IMG/VR virus record: IMGVR_UViG_3300042691_030096
Location: 1-20,134 of that record
Length of the DNA: 20,134 nucleotides
Strand: one strand, 5' to 3'
Origin: a virus
Every line of letters begins with the position of its first letter. Position 1 is the stretch's first letter. The translations under genes and the position numbers were made by a program. The notes under the pieces were generated by a model, which was not told the DNA's origin, did no database searches, and saw only the letters and a list, made by a program, of their open reading frames with translations. This document shows, one piece after another, positions 14,401 to 20,134 of this stretch.

Positions 14401-17400
14401 AAGTTCCTGAGTGAACAATTGAATATCTTGTGCTTGCTTGGAAATCGCAGGATCTTGTGCTGCTTGCTGCAGAGTCTTGTATCGTGCAGTCAACGCCGCC
14501 ACGTTTTGCTCCGCTGCCCTTAATTGGCTTGCGTCAGCGCCACCTGTTCGTAAATCGCCAAGATCTTTCTGTGCTTCCTTGAGCTGCATAAACGTGCGCT
14601 CGATTTCGCCAGTGGCGATTTGAGCAGACATTGAAAGCTGTTTCAATGATCCGCCAAGAGGTCCAAGAATTGCCTGCGCTGCTGCATCTGCTAATGGCGC
14701 AAAGCTTTCAAGAGTGCGCTTAAAGTCGCCTTGAACAGTGTTGAGCAGACCCTGTAGTGACTTTCCTGCTGCTTGCGCTCCAGTGCCGAAGCGCCTCATA
14801 AGCTCATCAGCCACTTTCGCAAACGTATCTCTAAATTTGCTTCCAACAAATTCTCCGTCCTCCATCGCCTTGCTGAATTCCTTGACGGACATACCAGCAG
14901 CTTTTGCAAAGATGGCCAAGGCGCCAGGTAGCACATCGCCCAATTGCCCCTTGAGCTCTTCACTCATAATCTGGCCTTTGCTTGCCATTTGCCCGAAGGC
15001 GTAGATGACGCGCTCGGCCTTGTCCGGCGTCAGTTGCAAAGCGGCAGTGGCAGCGCTAATGCCAGTAAAAAGTTTTTCAATAGAGCCAGAATCAAAGCCT
15101 GTAGGCGCCATAGAGGCATAAAGCCTGGTAAAACCAGTACGTGTGGTTTCAAGATTCAAGCCAAATGCTCGTTGTACATTGTCAACGTACAAAAGTTCTT
15201 TCGCGAAAGTACCAGTGTCTTGCGTGGCGGTCTGCAAAGCATTATTGTATTGTTGCTGGCTCTTTGCTGCATTTAAAATTTGCCCAGGTAAACTTTGCAC
15301 AAAGGCAAGCGCCTTGTATGCAGTACCAAACAAAAGCACTTGTTTAATGGCGAAACCAAATTCGCCAGCAACTTCTCTTAGTCCTCCGACTAAAGGTAGT
15401 TGACTTGCCGTAAATTTCGCCGAAGTAGCCCGCGCCATTTCAAGCGCAGCGCTGTATTTTTTGGCGCTTTCAAAATATCCTTCTGGTAATCTTGTAGACG
15501 GCGCAAACGGAACAATCGCCCCTCCCCTTTGAGGTGGCTGACCCATCCCTGTCACACGGTCGGAACCGCCGGAACCTCCTATGGGCGGCAAGGCTCTTTG
15601 CAGAGGCATTCCAGGTAGTTGAGCACCCTGTCCAAACTCAAAAAACTGACGAGACTGAGCGGGTCTTGTTCCGGGGCCAAACAATCCTTCTTTCAATTGC
15701 TGAGAAATTCGCTGAACGAATTGACCTGGCCCCTCTTTTGTCGATGGCAAGTCGGAAACGCTAATCTTTTCGGGGCGGAATAAATTCAGATATTTGATGA
15801 CAGTTGGAGCATTTTGCGCAAAAGCAATCGCGCTCGCTTTGAGTTTTTCAAAGATACTGCCTTTCCCGCTAGTTATGAGTCCTTGCACGCCTCCTGTTTC
15901 TTGGCGTCCGAATGCTCCAATGTTCGCAAGACTGGATTGCAGCTCGCGATTTTTCATTAAGCCAAACGATGATTGCCCTGCCGCAGGCAAGGCTGGCACC
16001 CTCATTTGAGCACGTGTTTGCCTTAGCATCTCTCCCGCTTGAGTTCTTGCTTGACGAGCAGCAAAAATTGCAGCTTTTTCTGCGTCGATAGCAGCAGCTT
16101 TATCCATCGCTTCTTGGAAGCGTTGTTGTTCTTTCTGTTGGGGGCTTCTGTATGAAGTCTGCCCCGCGCCAGGCAGCAGCAGGCCTTGCATTTGCTGACG
16201 CAAGGCATTTTGCATATCAGTTTTAATGGCCTGTGTGATTGCAGCTTGAAATTGACGCTGCTCCATCATGGGCCGCAGCATTTCAGAAGATGGCAATGCG
16301 GCAATAGGACCACGAGCGCCAGTGATTGCTTTGATTCCTTGCGACGCCTGCTGCATTGAGGCGGCAAAATTACGAGTGGCACGAGGAAGATAGCTATTCG
16401 CTGCAAAATTTTCTTGCAACATGCGTTGTGCATCTTGCATGCCCTTGTAAAAATTTTTAACAACAACATCTTGTCCGCTAACCATGGGCACTGTTGAAAT
16501 ACCAGCAGGAAGCATTCTTCCTGCTGCCTGCGCTAGTGAGCCACGCTCGGAAGTTAATCTTTCTTGACGACGCTCTCTGATTTGAGCGAGCTGTGCATAT
16601 GCTTGGTCTATTTCTCGTGCAATAGGAGCGGATTCAGGCGCCCCTCCCATGGCAACAAAAGGAAAATCGCTCCGACGAGACGGAGTCATGCGAAGCATTG
16701 CTTGAAGCTTGCTTAGTCGCCCTTGAAGCTTGCGCTCAAGCTCATCAAAGGCTCTATCCATAGAGGCAATAGCGCCAAGCTCAAAGCCTTCCCCTACATT
16801 CTCACCAATTGCCTTGAATACTTTTGATGGCGAAGCAATGCCAAGAGTGCTCTTGATTGAAGAAATTAAAGACCTGCCAAGACCTTTGGCTGCAACTTTA
16901 ACCTGCGCATCTCCGCTTTTTAGGCCATTAAGCAAGCCTGCTATAGATTCTTGCCCTACTTCGCTAAGCTCTTTTGAGATTTTAGAGACGTTATTGGCGA
17001 TGGCATCATTGAACGCAACAATACCAGCCTCTGCTGCCGCTTTATACAAAGGCTTAATATCTTGCCCTAGTTTTTTTAACGCCGCCTGAGAAAATCTTTC
17101 GCCTGTCACGCCAGCAATGCCCTGAGCTTTTTGAGCTCTCGGCAAATCTCGCAATGCGTCCGCCAAATCTTTGGCTTTTTTAATTTCTGCGTCTAAGTTT
17201 GTTTTGACCTCAAGGGTATAATTCCTGCGTCGAATATTCGCGCCAAGCGCATTTAGCTCATTCTGTACAGAGCGTCGATCGAACTGTACTTTTACGGGGA
17301 GATTGTATCCAGCCGCGGTTTGCCCCAGCCCTACTAATTGCTGCCTAAAAAATCCCAGGTCAAGACTTACCTTCAGCTTCAATTCGGCGTCTTGAGCCAT
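11461..17400 (-). CDS. Tape measure protein (1979 aa) with a partial M23-like module
   Basis: The longest gene in the window and the protein that sets tail length. Residues about 180-206 hold a 'LGIASPSKVFKAIGENVGEG' motif common in tape measures. Residues about 715-900 look like the tape measure core domain ('GQMASKGQIMSEELKGQLGD', 'GLLNTVQGDFKRTLESF'). About 1003-1131 is strongly hydrophobic, and a second hydrophobic stretch is at about 1770-1817; such parts can enter membranes during DNA delivery. About 1453-1525 resembles an M23 peptidase ('TSGYGPRN', then HRGID with His1469 and Asp1473, and 'VGHL' with His1517). The C-terminus (about 1857-1890) ends in the usual 'GGIVTGPTLSLIGEGKYNEA' type. 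Upstream is the frameshifted chaperone gene, 34 bases away. Confidence 0.92.
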   Translation of the reverse strand: MAQDAELKLKVSLDLGFFRQQLVGLGQTAAGYNLPVKVQFDRRSVQNELNALGANIRRRNYTLEVKTNLDAEIKKAKDLADALRDLPRAQKAQGIAGVTGERFSQAALKKLGQDIKPLYKAAAEAGIVAFNDAIANNVSKISKELSEVGQESIAGLLNGLKSGDAQVKVAAKGLGRSLISSIKSTLGIASPSKVFKAIGENVGEGFELGAIASMDRAFDELERKLQGRLSKLQAMLRMTPSRRSDFPFVAMGGAPESAPIAREIDQAYAQLAQIRERRQERLTSERGSLAQAAGRMLPAGISTVPMVSGQDVVVKNFYKGMQDAQRMLQENFAANSYLPRATRNFAASMQQASQGIKAITGARGPIAALPSSEMLRPMMEQRQFQAAITQAIKTDMQNALRQQMQGLLLPGAGQTSYRSPQQKEQQRFQEAMDKAAAIDAEKAAIFAARQARTQAGEMLRQTRAQMRVPALPAAGQSSFGLMKNRELQSSLANIGAFGRQETGGVQGLITSGKGSIFEKLKASAIAFAQNAPTVIKYLNLFRPEKISVSDLPSTKEGPGQFVQRISQQLKEGLFGPGTRPAQSRQFFEFGQGAQLPGMPLQRALPPIGGSGGSDRVTGMGQPPQRGGAIVPFAPSTRLPEGYFESAKKYSAALEMARATSAKFTASQLPLVGGLREVAGEFGFAIKQVLLFGTAYKALAFVQSLPGQILNAAKSQQQYNNALQTATQDTGTFAKELLYVDNVQRAFGLNLETTRTGFTRLYASMAPTGFDSGSIEKLFTGISAATAALQLTPDKAERVIYAFGQMASKGQIMSEELKGQLGDVLPGALAIFAKAAGMSVKEFSKAMEDGEFVGSKFRDTFAKVADELMRRFGTGAQAAGKSLQGLLNTVQGDFKRTLESFAPLADAAAQAILGPLGGSLKQLSMSAQIATGEIERTFMQLKEAQKDLGDLRTGGADASQLRAAEQNVAALTARYKTLQQAAQDPAISKQAQDIQLFTQELAKAGTFVMNTAKAIGSVLSPILNILGTNLTTVISLITSFYIGFQTARLAAMALMGVLLTYRALSTILGFGPATVGANTLAGAFNVLGVAATGATVKTVGLTTALRVFAATTILGAIVGGIMLIAGAFGTMRDRAQEAAQSSRDAAKAAVDAAASGNVAGAQMSMQNILAQSRADKKALETLRNLRSRSTALQREGGFSVSLTPEESAALQGSELTKGMLGGIRGGRRQMQLPTTQQMQQLQQDFGRVAQEQKVSLQEAKSAVTTAQQVAKDIGLNVPTPPATKTEAEAPDEKAKRAAEKAAEDARKLADDKAKYESDLLKMNNIQALELDNLQFEHWKSLQQEKYNILIAGENSFLSQAIKFQQQLQDVEIGRIEAVRKAREATAKAEINAGAKSYIAGGGSGGGVTGLLQGSTGISSGPHFDVRRADGGRITEAEARALFDAGVNRGLQMTSGYGPRNTGIPGASTFHRGIDLAGAANTPLNLASGYSMVSSGMEGGLGYTANVRGPQGQMYKVGHLQEPGAGGMPASRQRAELKKDYNAALAAQTALNQKEQEGVLIKQANIEAQMKIAALIKEQVALIAPVEEQKLENQLVQQRIALLSSGIFGERLETEAKIAEATEKATLNIGIAKKKIEENNALASEGKLTNQQLTAENQKQLDYISQQEKALANYIPLLRERLGLEQQTAESTLRGQITRATPLGGMGLSAGFIGSAGEKFEEAIGRDATQDQASRFAELQNQLTLLETRNEAIKQSIYGIGSAFGEALTMGVASLITGTATAKEVFASFLQSVGQALSQAASQMIATYIAIGIAKLFAGLGGGGNPAGSGGGISDSLPGIRQYAGGMGGGGAPGSMPFAPPAFANGGIVTGPTLSLIGEGKYNEAVVPLPDGRSIPVQLGGRSARDMMGDNAPGMPQAPSLSMKFETTKINGVEYVSREQLEQAMAETRRASIAGGAQRGMSMTLDKIKQSPSTRSSIGIR

Positions 17401-17434
17401 TTGCCTATATGCCTACGTTCTCTTCATTCTATAA

Positions 17435-18408
17435 TCATTGTTCCTGATTGCGCCCAGCAAAAGCCTTTAGCTCATCAGCAAGCAACGCAATCACTCTTCC
17501 GTCCATCCTCCTCGTCTTCATCAAACGCTGAAGCACAATCAAACTAGCGTCTGTCACGCCATCTTCCTTCTTGAGCTGCTTCGTGTCGAACGGCAGAAAG
17601 TCCTCAGGCTTCACCTTACTCTTCTTGCCCGCCATCATTCCTGCTGCCATAGTACCAAGCTTGGCAACGGCAACGCTACTGACGTTGTATTTTGCAACGT
17701 CATGCCTATCTAAATATTTCAGGGCACGTTTAACGTCATCGAGCCTCTGGAGGCCAAAATTATTGGCACTCCATCGCTCGTCTTTAAAGTCAGAAGCTGA
17801 GAGCCTGAAATAGATTTCGTTCCAATCCGTCAGGCTCTTAAGCTGCTTCCTTGCTTGCGCTTCAAGCTTTTCTGCTACTGAGGACCATTCCTCTTCGTCG
17901 CTTTTTTTGCTTCTACGGCCTCCTGTGTCTCAGCATTCTGCTCTTCAGCAATAAATTCCACTACTTTCGCAATGGCTTTGCGCGGCAGGTTTTTGGTGTC
18001 TTCAATTTCCCAATCACCAAGATCCTGCCATTCGTTATCAATGAAACCCTGCCCGCGAGAACGAATAAAAGCAGTGACCATGCGAGCATTTGTAGCTTCC
18101 ACCGACGAGCCACTCGTGATCATACTCAGAGTCTCTTCAGTGAACTCAGAAAGCAGTTCAGCTTCAGTGATGGAACCACCGCCTTGCAGAAGCGCGAAAG
18201 CCTCATCGAGAGGGATCTCGCGCGATGCAGCAATGCGCTTGGCAAGTTGAACAGCACGAATGGTAGCCTGGCTTTGCAGCTTGCTGATTTCCTCCTGTTC
18301 AATGGATTCAGCGACCAGCCAACTGCCATATTTCTTCAGGCGAATTTCAGGCAGCAGCTCAAAATAACCTTCAGTTTTGGTCTGAACCAGAAAGCTGTAT
18401 TTGCTCAT
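17435..18408 (-). CDS. Tail assembly chaperone, frameshift fusion product (G-T like, about 324 aa)
   Basis: Translation begins in the upstream frame and shifts -1 at the A7 run (17902-17908). The new frame continues without a stop from 17902 to 17435, adding about 155 residues (KKSDEEEWSSVAEKLEAQAR and on to GRNQEQ). The downstream part has no plausible start near its beginning, as its first ATG is at 17650, so it is most likely made only by frameshifting. This is the widespread arrangement before tape measure genes: the short form binds the tape measure, and the rarer long form is thought to recruit tube protein. The gene ends 34 bases before the tape measure start. Transcriptional slippage on A7 is an alternative way to make the same fusion. 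Confidence 0.88.
17875..18408 (-). CDS. Tail assembly chaperone, short form (G-like, 177 aa)
   Basis: The in-frame product that terminates at TAG 17875-17877, just past the frameshift hairpin. I take ATG 18408 (MSKYSFLVQTKTEGYFELLP) as start; a TTG at 18414 would add two residues. The protein is acidic and mostly helical (residues about 35-130), with a Glu/Ala/Lys-rich tail (about 145-177). Position immediately before the tape measure and the frameshift make lambda-gpG function likely: soluble chaperone coating the tape measure, absent from the finished virion. The start lies inside the end of the preceding small gene, overlapping it by 38 bases, and has no clear Shine-Dalgarno, so translational coupling is plausible. 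Confidence 0.85.
   Translation of the reverse strand: MSKYSFLVQTKTEGYFELLPEIRLKKYGSWLVAESIEQEEISKLQSQATIRAVQLAKRIAASREIPLDEAFALLQGGGSITEAELLSEFTEETLSMITSGSSVEATNARMVTAFIRSRGQGFIDNEWQDLGDWEIEDTKNLPRKAIAKVVEFIAEEQNAETQEAVEAKKATKRNGPQ
17880..17924 (-). promoter_or_regulatory. Tripartite -1 ribosomal frameshift signal
   Basis: On the minus strand: AGGAGG (17919-17924), then 10 bases, then A AAA AAA in zero frame (17902-17908), then an 8-base spacer, then hairpin GAGGA-ATGG-TCCTC (17880-17893). The 0-frame stop follows 2 bases later. Internal Shine-Dalgarno, slippery heptamer and downstream stem, with a 10-base SD spacing, is the layout known from the Escherichia coli dnaX frameshift site. Both tRNA-Lys sites can re-pair fully after a -1 slip. 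Confidence 0.88.
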
Positions 18409-18634
18409 GATCAAGAATGTTAAGCAATGCGTTGAACACCTTCACTCGCTCATGAGAAGAACGAAATTCTGGCGGCACTTCAACCAACATTGAATGATTG
18501 TCGTTGCCAATTCTAATGGTCGTTTCCCTACAGGAAACAAGGCAAAGAATGCCCGCTTCCAAGGCTGCACCATCAACTAGGCAATTAATGGCATGAACAG
18601 TGTTGTCTGCGCTCCATAAATAGTCAATCTTCAT
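18371..18634 (-). CDS. Small tail-region protein of unknown function (87 aa)
   Basis: I do not recognise this protein. It starts with MKIDYLWSADNTVHAINCLV and has three Cys in its first half (residues 18, 31 and 35), Val/Ile-rich strands and a helical C-terminal part (RVKVFNALLNILDHEQIQLS). The start overlaps the upstream stop as ATGA, and its last 38 bases overlap the chaperone gene. The tight packing supports real translation and co-expression with the chaperone. Position between tail completion candidates and the chaperone suggests an assembly role, but nothing in the sequence shows one. Confidence 0.65.
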   Translation of the reverse strand: MKIDYLWSADNTVHAINCLVDGAALEAGILCLVSCRETTIRIGNDNHSMLVEVPPEFRSSHERVKVFNALLNILDHEQIQLSGSDQN

Positions 18635-19092
18635 TTGCCCATTGCCGTGCGAATGCGGGCCAGAAGTTGTCGTTTTACCATGCTTTGTTCAAATCGGCTT
18701 GGAATGGCAATGTCTTGAGTCCACGGTCTTGCGTATGGCACGCTTGTTCCTCTCAGCGCATCGTGAACATAACGAGCATAAGGCTGACCACTGCTATTCG
18801 TAGCATCCCAGTTCCAGCTTGCTTGAGCGTTAGATGGTGATAAGGAGATGTCAAAGCTGTCCCTTCCGCTCTTGTAAAGCTCTCCTAAATCGTAAATGTC
18901 GCGCTGACCAGCAGGAATGAGCGTTCCGTTCTTTCTTTTGGTGTCCCTGCCATAGTCCCACTTCTCATCAAGAAACTCGTCTTGGAAATGATCATTCACG
19001 TCAAAGCGAGCCCAAGTTTCAAAAGCCTTGGCAAGCTTATTGACAATATCTTCAGGATTGACGAGGTTGCCGCCAGTGATAATCGCTGCCAT
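18631..19092 (-). CDS. Probable tail completion / head-tail joining protein (153 aa)
   Basis: A basic to neutral protein with Trp/Tyr-rich middle. The pattern 'IYDLGELYKSGRDSFDISLS' (66-85), 'QPYARYVHDALRGT' (103-116), 'ARPWTQDIAIPSRFEQSMVK' (121-140) and a helical basic end resembles HK97 gp10-type neck proteins, which often end with 'ARPF' or 'ARPW' before a C-terminal helix. I could not confirm this by comparison. The ATG overlaps the preceding stop (TAATG) and the stop overlaps the next start (ATGA), so it is embedded in a coupled set of small genes. If the call is right, it acts where the tail meets the head. Confidence 0.5.
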   Translation of the reverse strand: MAAIITGGNLVNPEDIVNKLAKAFETWARFDVNDHFQDEFLDEKWDYGRDTKRKNGTLIPAGQRDIYDLGELYKSGRDSFDISLSPSNAQASWNWDATNSSGQPYARYVHDALRGTSVPYARPWTQDIAIPSRFEQSMVKRQLLARIRTAMGK

Positions 19093-19502
19093 TAGATTGC
19101 TGGATACAACTGCTTGACAATGCGATCAGGAACAATAAACTTGCATTGCTCATAAGCAATGTCATCGCCAGGAAAGTACGATGGCGTGGAATCAGGAAAC
19201 CGTCTAACCATTCTTTCCATCGCATCACTCAATGTGGTACTGTTAGGAGTGAATTGTGCAAGCCTCACTTCCCACAGTTGATTCACTTGCACCATGCCCA
19301 CCATCGCACGAGGAAGTCGATCTGGAAACTCTCTCATGGTCACTTCCAAGCCTTTCGCTTTCCATTCCTTTGGCACGCTTTGCCTTCCCACTACATACAC
19401 GGCAGGAATCGTTGAGTTATTAGGCAGCGTATAAGTGCCAATCAAGTTGGGCGACGCAGAAAGAAGCGTAGTAATCGTATCGCGAAGCTGAGAAATGTTC
19501 AT
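19092..19502 (-). CDS. Candidate tail terminator protein (136 aa)
   Basis: The start is taken at ATG 19502 (MNISQLRDTITTLLSASPNL), preceded by AGG seven bases upstream. An ATG at 19520 in the same frame would lie inside the terminator hairpin loop and has no ribosome binding site. The protein has an N-terminal helix, a central beta part ('TIPAVYVVGRQSVPKEW', then 'QLWEVRLAQF') and a C-terminal 'AMERMVRRFPDSTPSYFPGD'. A helix, then strands running through 'W.V.L', then a second helix fits the small alpha/beta fold of tail terminators such as lambda gpU. This is a position and pattern argument only. It could equally be another neck protein. Confidence 0.45.
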   Translation of the reverse strand: MNISQLRDTITTLLSASPNLIGTYTLPNNSTIPAVYVVGRQSVPKEWKAKGLEVTMREFPDRLPRAMVGMVQVNQLWEVRLAQFTPNSTTLSDAMERMVRRFPDSTPSYFPGDDIAYEQCKFIVPDRIVKQLYPAI

Positions 19503-19532
19503 TAAAAAGCCTGCCCCCATAGGAGACAGGCT
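19503..19532 (-). terminator. Intrinsic terminator after the probable major tail protein gene
   Basis: On the minus strand an 11-bp stem (AGCCTGTCTCC with GGGGGCAGGCT, two G-T pairs) closes a TAT loop and is followed by TTTT. The arms are 19522-19532 and 19508-19518. It starts 21 bases after the tail protein stop. A terminator here would make the abundant tube protein without overproducing the low-copy genes downstream; some read-through must occur because no promoter is obvious below it. The 3' arm also supplies the AGG that precedes the next start codon. Confidence 0.85.
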
Positions 19533-19553
19533 AGCGAAGATTCAATGAAAGAA

Positions 19554-20132
19554 TCAGGAATTAGGAGCAGTCGGGATGATGCTGCCAGTCTCCGAAGCAT
19601 TCTGGTGGATACCAATGCGACCACGACTGGTCAGATCAAACGTCACTTCCACGAGGTTATCAGCAGGATAGCTCTCGTTGTAGTTCATCACGCAAGCGAC
19701 GAAAGCCACGCGATCATAATAGTAAGTGTTGCCCGAAGCGCCAAGTTGCTTGTTGATCTCCACGTACACTTCGTGGTTCTTGTCGTAACGACTAGCACTT
19801 ACAGTTTGGAAAGCTTCGTCAAAACTGTTGGGCAGGAACACAGTGCCATCGACGTCCTTCTGGAAGTAGGAAGTGATGGAAGCAGTGGCCTGGCTGGTGG
19901 TAATTATGCTATCAGCGAAACCGCCGCCGCCCAGCAGGTAGAATTCTTGGTTGCCATCGTTAAAGGCAACAGAAGCAGTGGTAGCTGCTTGCAGAGTGTA
20001 GAGAGTGGGGGCGCCGCTAACAGTAAAAGTGGCGCCACTTTGAGTGATAACGGGACGAGAAGTACCGCCAATGGAGCCAACGCGGACAATCACGTCCTGG
20101 CTCTTCACTAGCTCAGTGGGATGGTAGAGCAT
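19554..20132 (-). CDS. Probable major tail tube protein (192 aa, start near window edge)
   Basis: A beta-rich protein with few charged residues in its first half and a clear closing part: 'FLPNSFDEAFQTVSASRYDK' (about 98-117), 'HEVYVEINKQLG' (119-130), 'YYYDRVAFVACVMNYN' (136-151) and 'VEVTFDLTSRGRIGI' (160-174). The last strand, with 'FDLTSRG', is typical of tail tube proteins of TP901-1 or lambda V type, which stack as hexameric rings around the tape measure. The strong terminator directly after it fits a highly expressed structural gene. The ATG at 20132 is two bases from the window edge, so a longer upstream start cannot be excluded. A decoration or neck protein is the main alternative. 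Confidence 0.6.
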   Translation of the reverse strand: MLYHPTELVKSQDVIVRVGSIGGTSRPVITQSGATFTVSGAPTLYTLQAATTASVAFNDGNQEFYLLGGGGFADSIITTSQATASITSYFQKDVDGTVFLPNSFDEAFQTVSASRYDKNHEVYVEINKQLGASGNTYYYDRVAFVACVMNYNESYPADNLVEVTFDLTSRGRIGIHQNASETGSIIPTAPNS

Positions 20133-20134
20133 GA

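Noticed and set aside
17875-17910. A sequencing or assembly error at the A7 run splitting one gene into two
   Set aside because: A one-base error cannot be excluded from sequence alone, but AGGAGG spacing, slippery phase, hairpin and genomic position all match a programmed frameshift.
17851-18423. Plus-strand open frame (190 codons) opposite the tail chaperone gene
   Set aside because: It is antisense to the chaperone and crosses the frameshift signal; all credible genes here are on the minus strand.
19545-20111. Plus-strand open frame (188 codons) opposite the probable tube gene
   Set aside because: An antisense shadow of the tube gene with no supporting start signal or recognisable motif.

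Overview
The window is a compact, single-strand block of tail genes from a long-tailed, siphovirus-like phage or prophage. Every supported gene lies on the minus strand, so transcription runs from about 20134 down to 1. Many genes overlap or abut (ATGA, TAATG and TGATG junctions), and no gene-free stretch reaches 300 bases. I see no capsid, packaging, lysis, integration, replication, tRNA or CRISPR features. The fibre proteins carry sequence signatures I associate with phages of marine or freshwater picocyanobacteria (Synechococcus, Cyanobium, Prochlorococcus): 'LPIADISASQTKK' near one N-terminus, 'IVARDSSGNFSAGTI' near a C-terminus, and 'NTGLYSPGADQ' in the second fibre. The host is therefore probably a cyanobacterium. 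This is inference from family resemblance, not a database result.

Layout in transcription order. (1) 20132-18371: a probable major tail tube protein, a strong intrinsic-terminator hairpin, then three small genes that probably act in tail completion or head-tail joining. (2) 18408-17435: a tail assembly chaperone gene pair of the lambda G/G-T type. The upstream frame and the downstream frame are joined by a dnaX-like -1 frameshift signal: internal AGGAGG, a 10-base gap, an A7 slippery run, an 8-base spacer and a hairpin. (3) 17400-11461: a 1979-residue tape measure protein with a tape-measure domain, membrane-active segments and a truncated M23 peptidase-like module. (4) 11461-6458: two minor tail proteins, an NlpC/P60-like tail tip protein and a 1239-residue lambda-J-like hub protein containing a long charged coiled-coil insertion. 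(5) 6414-4923: two small proteins that share a tail-tube-like fold signature, the second carrying a large inserted segment. (6) 4846-1: a 1426-residue fibre built largely of decapeptide repeats, an intergenic hairpin, and the start of a second fibre that runs off the left edge.

Together these genes would build a flexible tail: tube protein polymerised around the tape measure with chaperone help, closed by terminator proteins at the head end, with a J-like hub and fibres at the host-binding end. The features most worth following up are the tripartite frameshift signal, the duplicated tube-like proteins next to the hub, the exact 80-residue super-repeat in the fibre shaft, two peptidase-like domains that lack canonical catalytic residues, and two intergenic hairpins whose 3' arms carry the next gene's ribosome binding site. 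I found no sign of a defence system or other wholly new machinery here.
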